In this document: piece by piece, positions 54,381 to 62,525 of the stretch | Layout of the letters: every line of letters starts with the position of its first letter | Position numbering within the stretch: the first letter of the stretch is position 1 | The notes under the pieces: model-generated | What the model saw: the letters and a program-made list of their open reading frames with translations, nothing else | What the model was told of the DNA's origin: nothing | The model's database searches: none | Translations under genes and position numbers: made by a program | Source of the DNA: Rhizobium sp. C4 | GTDB lineage: Bacteria > Pseudomonadota > Alphaproteobacteria > Rhizobiales > Rhizobiaceae | Assembly: GCF_021026315.1 (NCBI RefSeq) | Contig: NZ_JAJNCX010000007.1 | Coordinates: 124,001-188,000 of the forward strand | Direction: 5' to 3' | DNA length: 64,000 nt

Positions 54381-55403
54381 ATGGCTGAACGGATTGAAGA
54401 CATTGCAGTCGCGATGGTAGCGCCGGGCAAGGGGCTGCTCGCAGCGGACGAATCGACATCCACGATCAAGAAGCGGTTCGACGGCATCAACCTGACCTCG
54501 ACCGAGGACAGCCGTCGCGATTACCGCGAGATGCTGTTCCGCGCTGACGATGCGATGAAGAACTACATTTCCGGCGTCATTCTCTATGAGGAAACGCTCT
54601 ACCAGAAGGCCAAGGACGGCACGGCGCTGGCCGACCTGATCAAGGCTGCGGGCTCTATCCCGGGCATCAAGGTCGACACCGGCGCAAAGCCGATGGTCAA
54701 CTTCCCCGGCGAAACCATCACGGAAGGCCTTGACGGCCTCGGCGAGCGTCTCGCCCGCTACCATGAAGCCGGTGCACGCTTTGCCAAGTGGCGCGGCGTG
54801 ATCGCAGTTTCCGACGTGCTGCCGACCCGCGGCTCGCTGCGTGCCAATGCCCAGGCGCTGGCCCGCTATGCTGCGCTCTGCCAGGCAGCCGGCATCGTGC
54901 CGATCGTCGAGCCGGAAGTGCTGATGGATGGCGCGCCGGGCACGCACTCGATCGACCGTTCGGAAGAAGTAACCGAATGGACGCTGCGCACGACCTTTGA
55001 AGAGCTGGCCGAAGCCCGCGTCAATCTCGAAGGCATGATCCTGAAGCCCAGCATGGTCATCGACGGCAAGAACGCCCGCAAGGCTTCCGTTGCCGAAGTG
55101 GCCGAGCGTACGGTTCGCGTGCTTAAGCGCACGGTTCCGTCTGCCGTTCCGGGCATCGCCTTCCTTTCCGGCGGCCAGTCCTCCGAAGAGGCAACGGCGC
55201 ACCTGTCGGCCATGAACACGTTCGAACTTCCCTGGAAGCTCACCTTCTCCTACGGCCGTGCGCTGCAGGAAACGGCCCTGAAGGCCTGGGGTGGCAAGGC
55301 CGAGAATGTCGCTGCCGGCCAGCGCGCCTTCTCGCACCGCGCCCGCATGAACGGCCTGGCCGCTCTCGGCAACTGGAAGGCGGACCTCGAAAAGGCTGCC
55401 TGA
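54381..55403 (+). CDS. fba: Fructose-bisphosphate aldolase, class I
   Basis: 340 residues. Class I signatures: GKGLLAADESTSTIKKRF at the N-terminus, MLFRADDAM, EPEVLMDG and the Schiff-base Lys222 in GMILKPSMVIDG; FLSGGQSSEEATAHLSAMN follows. The metal-dependent class II enzyme is absent from the window. ATG 54381 has GGAGG with a somewhat long spacing. Upstream lie the three phased sites. Confidence 0.96.
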   Translation: MAERIEDIAVAMVAPGKGLLAADESTSTIKKRFDGINLTSTEDSRRDYREMLFRADDAMKNYISGVILYEETLYQKAKDGTALADLIKAAGSIPGIKVDTGAKPMVNFPGETITEGLDGLGERLARYHEAGARFAKWRGVIAVSDVLPTRGSLRANAQALARYAALCQAAGIVPIVEPEVLMDGAPGTHSIDRSEEVTEWTLRTTFEELAEARVNLEGMILKPSMVIDGKNARKASVAEVAERTVRVLKRTVPSAVPGIAFLSGGQSSEEATAHLSAMNTFELPWKLTFSYGRALQETALKAWGGKAENVAAGQRAFSHRARMNGLAALGNWKADLEKAA

Positions 55404-55482
55404 GCCTTATCGATCCAGTCATGAAGTCTCGACGCGCGGGGGCATCCTCCGCGCGTTTTTCGTTTCGGGCAGCAGCAAAGCT

Positions 55483-55635
55483 CTATCTGAGCAGGCTGAC
55501 GAACATCGTGATGGCGAAGGCGAAGACGGCAATCTTCCAGAAATCGCCGCGCCTGCGCAGTCCCGGCAGGCCGAGCGGCTTCACGATATGGACCAGCATG
55601 GCAAGTATCAGCAACAATGCGATGATCTTCGTCAC
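55483..55635 (-). CDS. Small membrane protein, 50 residues
   Basis: Read in a frame missed by length filters: GTG start at 55635, stop at 55483. Begins VTKIIALLLILAMLVHIVKP then LGLPGLRRRGDFWKIAVFAF and AITMFVSLLR. Two hydrophobic helices flank a conserved-looking PLGLPGLRRRGDFWK loop, which argues for a real gene; I recall similar small proteins next to fba in rhizobia. The ribosome site is weak (AGGGC). An internal ATG at 55599 is the alternative start. The overlapping 131-codon frame is not protein-like. Confidence 0.65.
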   Translation of the reverse strand: MTKIIALLLILAMLVHIVKPLGLPGLRRRGDFWKIAVFAFAITMFVSLLR

Positions 55636-55815
55636 GTTGCGTCATGCCCTGTTCTTGAGTTTCGCCATATCCGTGTCATGATTTCCGTCATAAGCATTCG
55701 ACAAACATGCTTCGGGACCATGATCATCCTTGGCGCTATCGCAAAGGCGGTCCTCTTTCAAGCCGAACACATAATCAAAGGCCTGCCTTGATGTGCGGGT
55801 TGGGATGGAACATTC

Positions 55816-57111
55816 ATGCGGCGCAATCTTCTTCCGGTATTTTCGCTTCTGGTCGGGACGCTGTTTCTGTTCTTCGGCAACGGTCTGCATTCGCTGCTTC
55901 TGCCGCTGCGCGGCACCGCCGAGGGCTATTCGACCACGACGCTCGGTCTTCTCGGCACGTCCTGGTCTGCCGGGTTTGTCGCCGGCTGTTTCCTGGCGCC
56001 GCTCGTCGTGCGCCGCATCGGCCATGTGCGCGCCTTTTCCGGCTTTCTGTCGCTGACGGCGATCATCGCGCTCATGACCGGAATTCTCGTCGATCCGACA
56101 GCCTGGATTGCGTTGCGCGCGCTCACCGGCTTTGCCTCTGCCGGCACGTCGATGATCATCGAGAGCTGGTTGAACGAGCGCGTTGACAACAAGAACCGTG
56201 GCGTCATCTTCTCGACCTATATCATGATCACGCTGGCCGGTGTCGTCGGCGGGCAGATGATGGTGGCCTCGGGCGATATTCACACGACCATCCTCTTCAT
56301 GATCGTCGGCATTCTCTATTGCGTGGCCATGCTGCCGACGACGCTTTCGACAGCCGCGTCGCCGCAGCCGCTGAAGAGCGTCAAGCTCGACGTCATCGCG
56401 CTTTATCGAAACTCGCCGATCGCCTTTGTCGGCATGGTGCTGATCGGCATCGCCAACGGAGCCTTCGGCACGCTGGGCGCCGTGTTCGGCTCCAAGGCCA
56501 ATTTGTCTGCCGGGCATGTGGCGCTGATGATGAGCCTTGCGATTGCCGCCGGCGCGCTGATCCAGATCCCGACGGGCCGCCTTTCGGATCGCATGGACCG
56601 CCGTCTCGTTCTCGCAGCGCTGGCCGGGGTAGGGGCGCTTGCCGGCTGGGTTCTGGCGCTTTTCCAGCCGACCAATGTCGTCGTCCTTCTGGCGCTTGTG
56701 TCGCTCTATGGCGCAACGGCCAATGCGCTCTATCCGCTGGCGGCGGCGCATGCCAATGACCACGCATCGCCGGAAAACTACGTGAAGGTCTCCGGAGGGC
56801 TTCTGCTCCTCTATGGCGTCGGCACGATCATCGGGCCGACGCTTGGCGGACCGGTCATGGCGGCATTCGGGCCCTATGCGCTGTTTGCCATCACGTCGCT
56901 GGCGCATGTGGCGATCACCATCTACGCCGTCTTCCGCTCGCGCATGCGTGCTCCGGTGCCGACGGCCGATCGCGATGCCTATATTCCGCTTGGCCATATC
57001 ACGGTGAAGACGCCCGAAAGCTTCAACCTGAGCCCGCTTGCCAGCGGGTCTGCTGACGACGCTAACGGCAGTGAACGACACGGCAAGAGCAAAGAGGAGA
57101 AAGCAGCATGA
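55816..57111 (+). CDS. MFS transporter
   Basis: 431 residues, twelve predicted membrane segments: LLPVFSLLVGTLFLFFGNGLHSLLLPLR, SAGFVAGCFLAPLVVRRIGHVRAF, GFASAGTSMIIESWLNERVDNKNRGVIFSTYIMITLAG, RLSDRMDRRLVLAALAGVGALAGWVLAL. The ESWLNE and NR-GR pattern places it with the YcaD-like subgroup of drug/metabolite transporters. The substrate is unknown. It overlaps the DUF1192 gene by 4 bp. Confidence 0.92.
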   Translation: MRRNLLPVFSLLVGTLFLFFGNGLHSLLLPLRGTAEGYSTTTLGLLGTSWSAGFVAGCFLAPLVVRRIGHVRAFSGFLSLTAIIALMTGILVDPTAWIALRALTGFASAGTSMIIESWLNERVDNKNRGVIFSTYIMITLAGVVGGQMMVASGDIHTTILFMIVGILYCVAMLPTTLSTAASPQPLKSVKLDVIALYRNSPIAFVGMVLIGIANGAFGTLGAVFGSKANLSAGHVALMMSLAIAAGALIQIPTGRLSDRMDRRLVLAALAGVGALAGWVLALFQPTNVVVLLALVSLYGATANALYPLAAAHANDHASPENYVKVSGGLLLLYGVGTIIGPTLGGPVMAAFGPYALFAITSLAHVAITIYAVFRSRMRAPVPTADRDAYIPLGHITVKTPESFNLSPLASGSADDANGSERHGKSKEEKAA

Positions 57112-57299
57112 GCCTGTTTGACGAAGAACGCCCGGTGCGAAAGACCGTCCACGATATCGGCCAGGATCTTTCGCTTTTGTCCGTCGACGAGTTGAAGATC
57201 CGGATTGAGCTCTTGAAATCGGAGATCTCAAGACTTGAGGCCGAGGCTGTTGCGAAAGGCGCCAGCCGCGCTGCCGCCGACAGTCTCTTCAAACGTTGA
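57108..57299 (+). CDS. DUF1192 small protein
   Basis: 63 residues: SLFDEERPVRKTVHDIGQDLSLLSVDELKIRIELLKSEISRLEAEAVAKG. The first half holds the DUF1192 motif (LSVDEL), the second a short coiled coil. ATGA overlap with the MFS gene. It precedes rcdA in this family of genomes; function unknown. Confidence 0.9.
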   Translation: MSLFDEERPVRKTVHDIGQDLSLLSVDELKIRIELLKSEISRLEAEAVAKGASRAAADSLFKR

Positions 57300-57472
57300 T
57301 CGCGTGTCCCGAAACTGCACTTTTCCTGAGATCGTTAAGTAATCAGAAACCTTCATAAGTTATTACTAAGCCCATCCAGAGCTTTCTGGGTTCAGATGGT
57401 TCAGCTTCATGAGCGACTTCTGATTTTCTCCCTGTTTTACCTTGAGAGCCGCTTTTCGCGGCTCTTTTTTTG
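57300..57472 (+). ncRNA. Candidate small RNA or structured 3' region
   Basis: No gene, yet a hairpin (CCAGA/TTCTGG within CCATC/GATGG, 57372-57399) and a strong terminator at 57445-57472 lie 70-170 bases after the DUF1192 stop. It may simply be the 3' end of the MFS-DUF1192 transcript or an independent small RNA. I see no clear promoter. Confidence 0.3.
57445..57472 (+). terminator. Rho-independent terminator
   Basis: AGAGCCGC-TTTTC-GCGGCTCT followed by seven further T residues. Confidence 0.92.
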
Positions 57473-57530
57473 TTTGTTTGGCAACCATATCTTCGGGCGG
57501 CCGGCAGTCGAACGCCCGCAAATGTGGGTA

Positions 57531-57545
57531 TTAACCTTTTCTTAA
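57531..57545 (+). promoter_or_regulatory. CtrA box upstream of rcdA
   Basis: TTAA-CCTTTTC-TTAA, an exact TTAA-N7-TTAA full CtrA site, 110 bp before the rcdA start codon. Confidence 0.75.
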
Positions 57546-57654
57546 GATTCGGCTTGCGCGTTTGTGCTATTGGCATCATGTTATGTTCACACAAGCAGGG
57601 AACAAAAACTCTCCCTGAGCCTTTCAGTTTGATGCGTACCGAGGCGATAAAGAA

Positions 57655-58170
57655 ATGTCCGACACCGGTTTGAACACCATCAGTTTCGCAGGCCATGCGG
57701 CTTCGTCCGCTCAGTTCAAGTCGCTCTATGCCGAAGGCATGGCGCTTGTCGAAGAGACCGCGAGCTACCTCGATGGCCCGGGTCGCGCCGCTTCCAAGGT
57801 GCTGCCGCGCCAGGTTTCGGTTCTTTACGCCGCTGAATCCATGCGCCTGACGACCCGCCTGATGCAGATGGCCTCCTGGCTTCTCCTGCAGCGCGCCGTC
57901 AACAACGGCGAAATGACCCGCGATCAGGTCATGTCCGAAAAGAAGAAGGTCCGTCTCGACGCCTACAACCTCGACCGCGAGGCTCCGGGCTGGGAAGACC
58001 TGCCGCTCTCCTTCCGCGAACTGATCGAGCGCTCGCATCGCCTGCAGAGCCGCGTGGCGCTCCTCGATCGCGAAATCTACCGTCCGGCCGATGCGCCGGT
58101 CGTCCATGACAACCAGAACAGCGTTCAGGCACAGCTCTCGCTGCTGCAGACCGCCTTCGGTCGTCATTGA
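57655..58170 (+). CDS. rcdA: RcdA-like regulator of CtrA degradation (DUF1465)
   Basis: 171 residues of the DUF1465 family, to which Caulobacter RcdA belongs: AQFKSLYAEGMALVEETASYLDGPGRAASKVLPRQVSVLYAAESMRLTTRLMQMASWLLLQRAVNNGEMT, then SFRELIERSHRLQSRVALLDREIY. A three-helix bundle with a flexible C-terminus. RcdA is an adaptor delivering CtrA to ClpXP with CpdR and PopA. A CtrA box lies in its upstream region and a strong terminator follows. Confidence 0.9.
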   Translation: MSDTGLNTISFAGHAASSAQFKSLYAEGMALVEETASYLDGPGRAASKVLPRQVSVLYAAESMRLTTRLMQMASWLLLQRAVNNGEMTRDQVMSEKKKVRLDAYNLDREAPGWEDLPLSFRELIERSHRLQSRVALLDREIYRPADAPVVHDNQNSVQAQLSLLQTAFGRH

Positions 58171-58245
58171 CACCTGTCTTGGTTCCGGACTGAAAGCCGT
58201 CCCGCTTTCCCCGGAATGACCATCGAACCATCCTGAGTACGACTT

Positions 58246-58275
58246 GACGGCGGAGGCAACTCCGCCGTCTTTTTG
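58246..58275 (+). terminator. Terminator after rcdA
   Basis: GACGGCGGAG-GCAA-CTCCGCCGTC, perfect 10-bp stem, then TTTTTGTTTG. Confidence 0.92.
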
Positions 58276-58313
58276 TTTGTCGTTGCCGATGTCGGGTGCT
58301 TCGCGCAGACCTG

Positions 58314-59168
58314 TCAGCGCTCCGTCCGTGGCTTCATGCTGAAGAGCGAGCGTGCGACATCCTTCAGTGATCGGGCACGGATGAGGTCCCGAGCGATGCG
58401 TGCCCATTCGCCGAAGAGGATCGCAAGCGGGTTGTTCGTCGGGCGTTTGCCGACAAGACCGAATTGCAGGCTCTCGTCTTCGGGTGCCTTGGCGAAGGTG
58501 CCAAAGAGGCGGTCGAAGACGATGAAAACACCGCCGAAATTCTTGTCGAGGCATGGCGCGTTGGAGGCGTGATGCACTTGATGATGTTTCGGCGTGTTGA
58601 GCACCCATTCGAGCGGGCCGAGATCTGGCGCTTTGGCAGGGTGGATGAAGAGCTGGTAGGCGAGGCCAAGCCCTAGCATGGCGTAGACGACCAGCGGATG
58701 AAAACCGAGAAGCACGAGCGGCGAATAGAACAGGAAGCCGCCGGCAAGCTGTCCGCCGAGGCCGAGCCGCACGGCGGCCGTCAGATTGAGCCGGGTTGCC
58801 GAATGATGCACGCTATGGCTTGCCCACAGGACCCGGACCTTGTGCATGGCGAAATGGTGCCAGTAGTAGCAAAAATCCGTGAGGACAAAGGCTGTGAGCA
58901 GGGCCAGAACATTGTCCGCCGGGATGGTGAAGATTCGATACTCGTAAAGAATGAGCAGCGGCAGCGCCGTGATCCCGGCGGTCAGATAGCCGACCGTCTT
59001 GTTGATCACGGCAATTGTCAGGGAGGAGGCCGTCTCCCTGACATCATGCGTTTCATTGGCATCGGGCAGATTGGCCAGATACTCGATTGCCATCGCCGAA
59101 AGGGCTGCAGCTGCAATCAAGCCCGGGTGCTGAAAAGTGGAGGCGAACAGATGCGTGACAGATTCCAT
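58314..59168 (-). CDS. Sterol desaturase / fatty acid hydroxylase family protein
   Basis: 284 residues from ATG 59168 (CGGAG upstream). Four hydrophobic segments and the di-iron histidine boxes HHFAMHK, HSVHHSA and HHQVHHA. These membrane enzymes hydroxylate or desaturate lipids or alkyl chains; no bacterial substrate can be assigned. It is the third gene of a minus-strand operon behind two small secreted proteins, opposite the two-component system. Confidence 0.92.
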   Translation of the reverse strand: MESVTHLFASTFQHPGLIAAAALSAMAIEYLANLPDANETHDVRETASSLTIAVINKTVGYLTAGITALPLLILYEYRIFTIPADNVLALLTAFVLTDFCYYWHHFAMHKVRVLWASHSVHHSATRLNLTAAVRLGLGGQLAGGFLFYSPLVLLGFHPLVVYAMLGLGLAYQLFIHPAKAPDLGPLEWVLNTPKHHQVHHASNAPCLDKNFGGVFIVFDRLFGTFAKAPEDESLQFGLVGKRPTNNPLAILFGEWARIARDLIRARSLKDVARSLFSMKPRTER

Positions 59169-59194
59169 GATCGTTCTCCGGCGGCCTTTCCGCC

Positions 59195-59458
59195 TCAATT
59201 GTTTGTGAGCTTATCCGCGTCGGCGGCGTAGGGCGCCGCAGCGTTGATGCATGTCTTCGAGACCTCTGTTTGATGCGCTTTCAGGCACATCATGATGCGG
59301 CCCTTGCCGGGCTGGACCTCGTTGCAGAATTTGGCGATGTCGGCGGAGCAGGCGCTTTTCACCTTCATCAGTTCGAAATAGCCGGGTTCCTTGGCATTGG
59401 CCGCGCCGGCGGCAAACGCCGACGCAAGCCATGCGATCGTCAGGGTGACGGTCTTCAT
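59195..59458 (-). CDS. Small exported cysteine-rich protein
   Basis: 87 residues. Signal peptide MKTVTLTIAWLASAFAAGAANA, then a mature domain with four cysteines (KSACSADIAKFCNEV, MMCLKAHQTEVSKTCINA), the Cys-rich GLG1-type repeat pattern, probably two disulfides in the periplasm. Starts 9 bp after the upstream secreted gene and ends 26 bp before the desaturase start. Confidence 0.9.
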   Translation of the reverse strand: MKTVTLTIAWLASAFAAGAANAKEPGYFELMKVKSACSADIAKFCNEVQPGKGRIMMCLKAHQTEVSKTCINAAAPYAADADKLTNN

Positions 59459-59467
59459 GTCGTGACC

Positions 59468-59767
59468 TCAACGGGAGATGGTCGAGCTGCGCTTCCAGCC
59501 TCCGTTCGGGGTGCTGACAGCAGCATTGCTGTTGCAGGTGCCGCCGCTGCAGGTGACGGTGCGGTTGCGTGTGGCCGACTGGCCGTTCGGGCCCGTGACG
59601 GTCTTCTGCTTGGAGCAGGTGCCGTTGGCGCAGCCGCCGGTGGCGTGGCTGGAAAAGGTGCGGCCATAGGCGCCGGTGGCCGAGCCGTTGCGTTCCCAGG
59701 CAAAGGCGCTCGCCGACATGGCGACGAGGGGGAGGGCGAGGGCGGCAGTCATCATGAGGCGGTTCAT
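59468..59767 (-). CDS. Small exported Ser/Gly/Asn/Cys-rich protein
   Basis: 99 residues from ATG 59767 (AGGAG upstream). Signal peptide MNRLMMTAALALPLVAMSASAFA, then a polar mature part in which GGCANGTCSKQKTVTGPNGQSATRNRTVTC and CSGGTCNSN repeat a C-x-x-G-x-C theme, likely disulfide-bonded. First gene of the operon facing the response regulator across the phased repeats. No family recognised. Confidence 0.87.
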   Translation of the reverse strand: MNRLMMTAALALPLVAMSASAFAWERNGSATGAYGRTFSSHATGGCANGTCSKQKTVTGPNGQSATRNRTVTCSGGTCNSNAAVSTPNGGWKRSSTISR

Positions 59768-59864
59768 GTCATTCTCCTAGGTTTCGTTTGTGCCGAGGCT
59801 TGCTGCCTGCGACGCCATGAAGAATGGCGGCGGCGTGTCACGCGGCAATCACCGGAGAGGGGCG

Positions 59865-59901
59865 TTTTGTCTCGATTTGTCGCCTTTTGTAATGGTTTGT
59901 C
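59865..59901. promoter_or_regulatory. Four 10-bp-phased TTTGT repeats
   Basis: TTTTGTC, ATTTGTC, TTTTGTA and GTTTGTC with TTTGT beginning at 59866, 59876, 59886 and 59896, exactly 10 bp apart. Same-face direct repeats of this kind are the usual binding mode of OmpR-family dimers. Placed 54 bp before the response regulator start and 98 bp before the secreted-protein start on the other strand. Confidence 0.7.
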
Positions 59902-59954
59902 ACAAGCCCGGCTTTGCACTTGAAAAGCAGTTCGCTGCGGGGAATAGATGAGAC

Positions 59955-60677
59955 ATGAATGAGGCGCCGACACATATCCTGCTTGTGGAAGACGACGACG
60001 AGGTGCGGCGGCTGGTCCGCGGGCTGATCGAGAAAGAAGGCTATCGCGTGACGGCCGCGCCGGATGCACGCGCCATGGACGCGGCGCTTGCAATGGGCGC
60101 ACCGGATCTCGTCATTCTCGACGTGATGCTGCCGGGCGAAGACGGGCTTTCGATCTGCCGCCGGCTGCGCCTGTCGCTCTCTATCCCCATTCTCATGCTG
60201 ACGGCGAGAAGCGACGAGATCGACCGGGTGCTCGGGCTCGAAATGGGGGCGGACGACTATCTGGTTAAGCCGTTCGGGCCGCGCGAGCTTGTGGCGCGCA
60301 TCCGCGCGCTGCTGCGCCGTGCGGTGGAACCGGCCCGTTCCCGGCCCGACGCTGGCAACAAGATCGGTTTTGACGGATTCGAGATCGATTTCGATACGCG
60401 TGTCGTGACCACGCCGCAGGCCGAGGTGTTGTTGCTGACCAGCGCCGAGTTCGACCTCCTGACCTGTTTCGTCAAGCGGCCCCGCCGGGTGCTGAGCCGC
60501 GAAACTATCCTAGACTTTGTTCATGGTCGCAATGCCGACCCGTTCGACCGATCCGTCGATATGCTGGTCTCGAGACTGCGCAGAAAGCTTGATGCGGTGG
60601 ACGGCGGCGCGGGGCTGATCACGACCATCCGCAATGGCGGCTATCTCTTTACGGCAAAGGACGTCTCTTCGCGATGA
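59955..60677 (+). CDS. OmpR-family response regulator
   Basis: 240 residues. Receiver domain ILLVEDDDEVRRLVRGLIEKEG with phospho-acceptor Asp56 (LVILDVMLPGEDGLS) and the K/switch region LVKPFGPRELVARIRALLRR; the C-terminal winged helix contains EFDLLTCFVKRPRRVLSRETILDFVHGRNADPFDRSVDMLVSRLRRKL. Coupled to the kinase gene by a 4-bp overlap. The phased TTTGT repeats just upstream are its most likely target. Confidence 0.95.
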   Translation: MNEAPTHILLVEDDDEVRRLVRGLIEKEGYRVTAAPDARAMDAALAMGAPDLVILDVMLPGEDGLSICRRLRLSLSIPILMLTARSDEIDRVLGLEMGADDYLVKPFGPRELVARIRALLRRAVEPARSRPDAGNKIGFDGFEIDFDTRVVTTPQAEVLLLTSAEFDLLTCFVKRPRRVLSRETILDFVHGRNADPFDRSVDMLVSRLRRKLDAVDGGAGLITTIRNGGYLFTAKDVSSR

Positions 60678-62032
60678 AGCTCCTGCGTCGCCATCTCGCT
60701 TTCCGGCTATTCGGGGCGTTCGTTCTTGTTGGGACGGTGCTGTGGATCGGTTATCTGGTTGCCGTCTATCGGCGGGCCTCCTGGCAAAGCGACATGGTGC
60801 CGCCGCCGCAGCGGCTGGCGAAAATTGTGGCATTGATCGAGGCCACGCCGCCGCCGGATCGTGCGCTGCTGCTTGCCGGGCTGAGTTCGGATACGTTCCA
60901 GATACGTATCGAGGCGGGCGATATCGTGGCGAACCAGTTTGACGACCTGCCGCGCCAGTCGCGTTTCGAGGTCGCGGATTATGATCAGGCGCTGGGTGGC
61001 AGACGGTTCAGCATCGAGAATCAGATAGGCGCGCCTCCCCGGCTGGGTTTTGTGATGCGCCGGTTCGTTCCGGCGACGCTGGAATTCAGGGTGCGGCTTT
61101 CGACTGACGAGACAATGGTGGTCGATGCGCGCTCGCCATTCCTGACGACCGAGGCCGGTCTGCCGGTGGGGCTCTTCGCAGGCCTGATCGGAAGTCTGGT
61201 GGGACTGGTGACGCTCGTGCTGGTCTTCATCGCCAGTCGGCCGTTGCGCGAACTGGCGGAAGCTGTGGCCACGCTTGATCCGGATGGCGCGCCGCGTCCT
61301 TTGCCAAGTGCCGCGGCGTTTTCACCCGAGATCCGCCGGCTCACAGAGGCTTACAATACATTGCATGGGCGGGTCGCGGCGCTGCTACGAAACCGGATGG
61401 AGCTGGTTGGCGGCATTTCGCATGACGTGCGAACCTTCGCGACGCGGCTTCGCCTGAAGGTCGATGCGATCGAGGACGAGGTCTCGCGGGAAAGCGCCGT
61501 GCGCGACATTGAGGACATGGTCCGGCTGCTGGATGACGCGGTTCTGACGTCGCGCGCAGGCGCTGGCGAGTTGCAGGAGGAACTGGTCAGCCTGCGGGAT
61601 CTGGTTGCTACTGATTGTGCGGCTCTCGCGGAGGCTGGGCGACCGGTTGTTCTGGAAGACGCTTCGAGTGGTGATCCGCTGACGGTTCTCGGTGATCGGG
61701 TGGCGCTTCGGCGGATCGTTGCAAACCTGATCGACAACGCCATCAAGTATGGCGAGGTGGCGCATGTGTCCATTCATCGTGACGGTGCGCTTGCGGTTCT
61801 TGTCGTGGAAGACCAGGGGCCCGGCGTCAGGCCGGAAGAACGCGGCGCGCTGTTCGAGCCGTTTCACCGCCTGGAGTCGTCGCGCAGCAGGACGACGGGT
61901 GGGGCGGGCCTCGGGCTTGCGGTCGTGAAGACGCTGAGCGAAGGCCATAACGGCAGTGTTTCGATCGGGGATGCAGCGATCGGCGGGCTGTCGGTACAGG
62001 TCAGGCTGCCGCTGTTTTATGCCGGCGCATAA
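60674..62032 (+). CDS. Sensor histidine kinase
   Basis: 452 residues. Membrane helix 1 near 13-34 (FGAFVLVGTVLWIGYLVAVY), periplasmic domain of about 130 residues, membrane helix 2 near 170-194 (FAGLIGSLVGLVTLVLVFIA), HAMP, then His250 in GGISHDVRTFATRLRLKVD. The Pro usual after the phospho-acceptor block (H-E-L-R-T-P) is Phe here. The ATPase domain has IVANLIDNAIKYGE, VEDQGPGVRPEERGALFEPF and GGAGLGLAVVKTL. Partner of the preceding regulator. Confidence 0.94.
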   Translation: MKLLRRHLAFRLFGAFVLVGTVLWIGYLVAVYRRASWQSDMVPPPQRLAKIVALIEATPPPDRALLLAGLSSDTFQIRIEAGDIVANQFDDLPRQSRFEVADYDQALGGRRFSIENQIGAPPRLGFVMRRFVPATLEFRVRLSTDETMVVDARSPFLTTEAGLPVGLFAGLIGSLVGLVTLVLVFIASRPLRELAEAVATLDPDGAPRPLPSAAAFSPEIRRLTEAYNTLHGRVAALLRNRMELVGGISHDVRTFATRLRLKVDAIEDEVSRESAVRDIEDMVRLLDDAVLTSRAGAGELQEELVSLRDLVATDCAALAEAGRPVVLEDASSGDPLTVLGDRVALRRIVANLIDNAIKYGEVAHVSIHRDGALAVLVVEDQGPGVRPEERGALFEPFHRLESSRSRTTGGAGLGLAVVKTLSEGHNGSVSIGDAAIGGLSVQVRLPLFYAGA

Positions 62033-62036
62033 ACGC

Positions 62037-62065
62037 AAAAAACCCGGCGCGGAGGCCGGGCTTTT
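62037..62065. terminator. Bidirectional terminator
   Basis: A6-CCCGGC-GCGGAG-GCCGGG-C-TTTT between the convergent kinase and rpmE genes. Confidence 0.82.
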
Positions 62066-62087
62066 CGAAACTAGAATGTCAACAGGA

Positions 62088-62309
62088 TCAGAGGCCGAGG
62101 CCGCCGAAGCGCTTGTTGAACTTGGAAACGCGGCCGCCGCGGTCCATCAACTGCTGGTTGCCGCCGGTCCAAGCCGGATGCGACCGCGGGTCGATGTCGA
62201 GGTTCAGCACGTCGCCTGCAGCGCCCCACGTGGAGCGGGTTTCGTATTCAGTGCCATCAGTCATGACCACCTTGATCACGTGATAGTCGGGATGAATGTC
62301 AGCCTTCAT
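62088..62309 (-). CDS. rpmE: 50S ribosomal protein L31
   Basis: 73 residues: [68 protein letters not shown]. The CxxC zinc cysteines of the classical form are missing ([12 protein letters not shown] and STWG positions), so this is the zinc-independent alphaproteobacterial type, like the L36 here. Divergent from the ABC exporter. Confidence 0.96.
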   Translation of the reverse strand: MKADIHPDYHVIKVVMTDGTEYETRSTWGAAGDVLNLDIDPRSHPAWTGGNQQLMDRGGRVSKFNKRFGGLGL

Positions 62310-62525
62310 AACCTTGTCTTCCTGCCTAGGATGGGATCATTTGCCGCAGACCATTGCGACATGAGACCCAAACGCGTAAATGGAGCCGCAACCGAAATTG
62401 GACGGCCCCGCAATGAGTGCCGTGCCTATACATGAAGGATTGCCGGATAACAAGGCCCGGCGGACAAATCTTGCGCATTCCGCAAGCCTGCCCGCCGCGC
62501 GTCGCCGGCGCGGGATCGAGAGGGA
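62310..62525. other. Divergent rpmE / ABC exporter upstream region
   Basis: 216 bases without a gene; promoters for both directions expected. No consensus element is clear enough to place. Confidence 0.4.

Noticed and set aside
59865-59901. CRISPR array
   Set aside because: Repeats are five to seven bases at 10-bp steps without spacers; a protein-binding box is the better reading.
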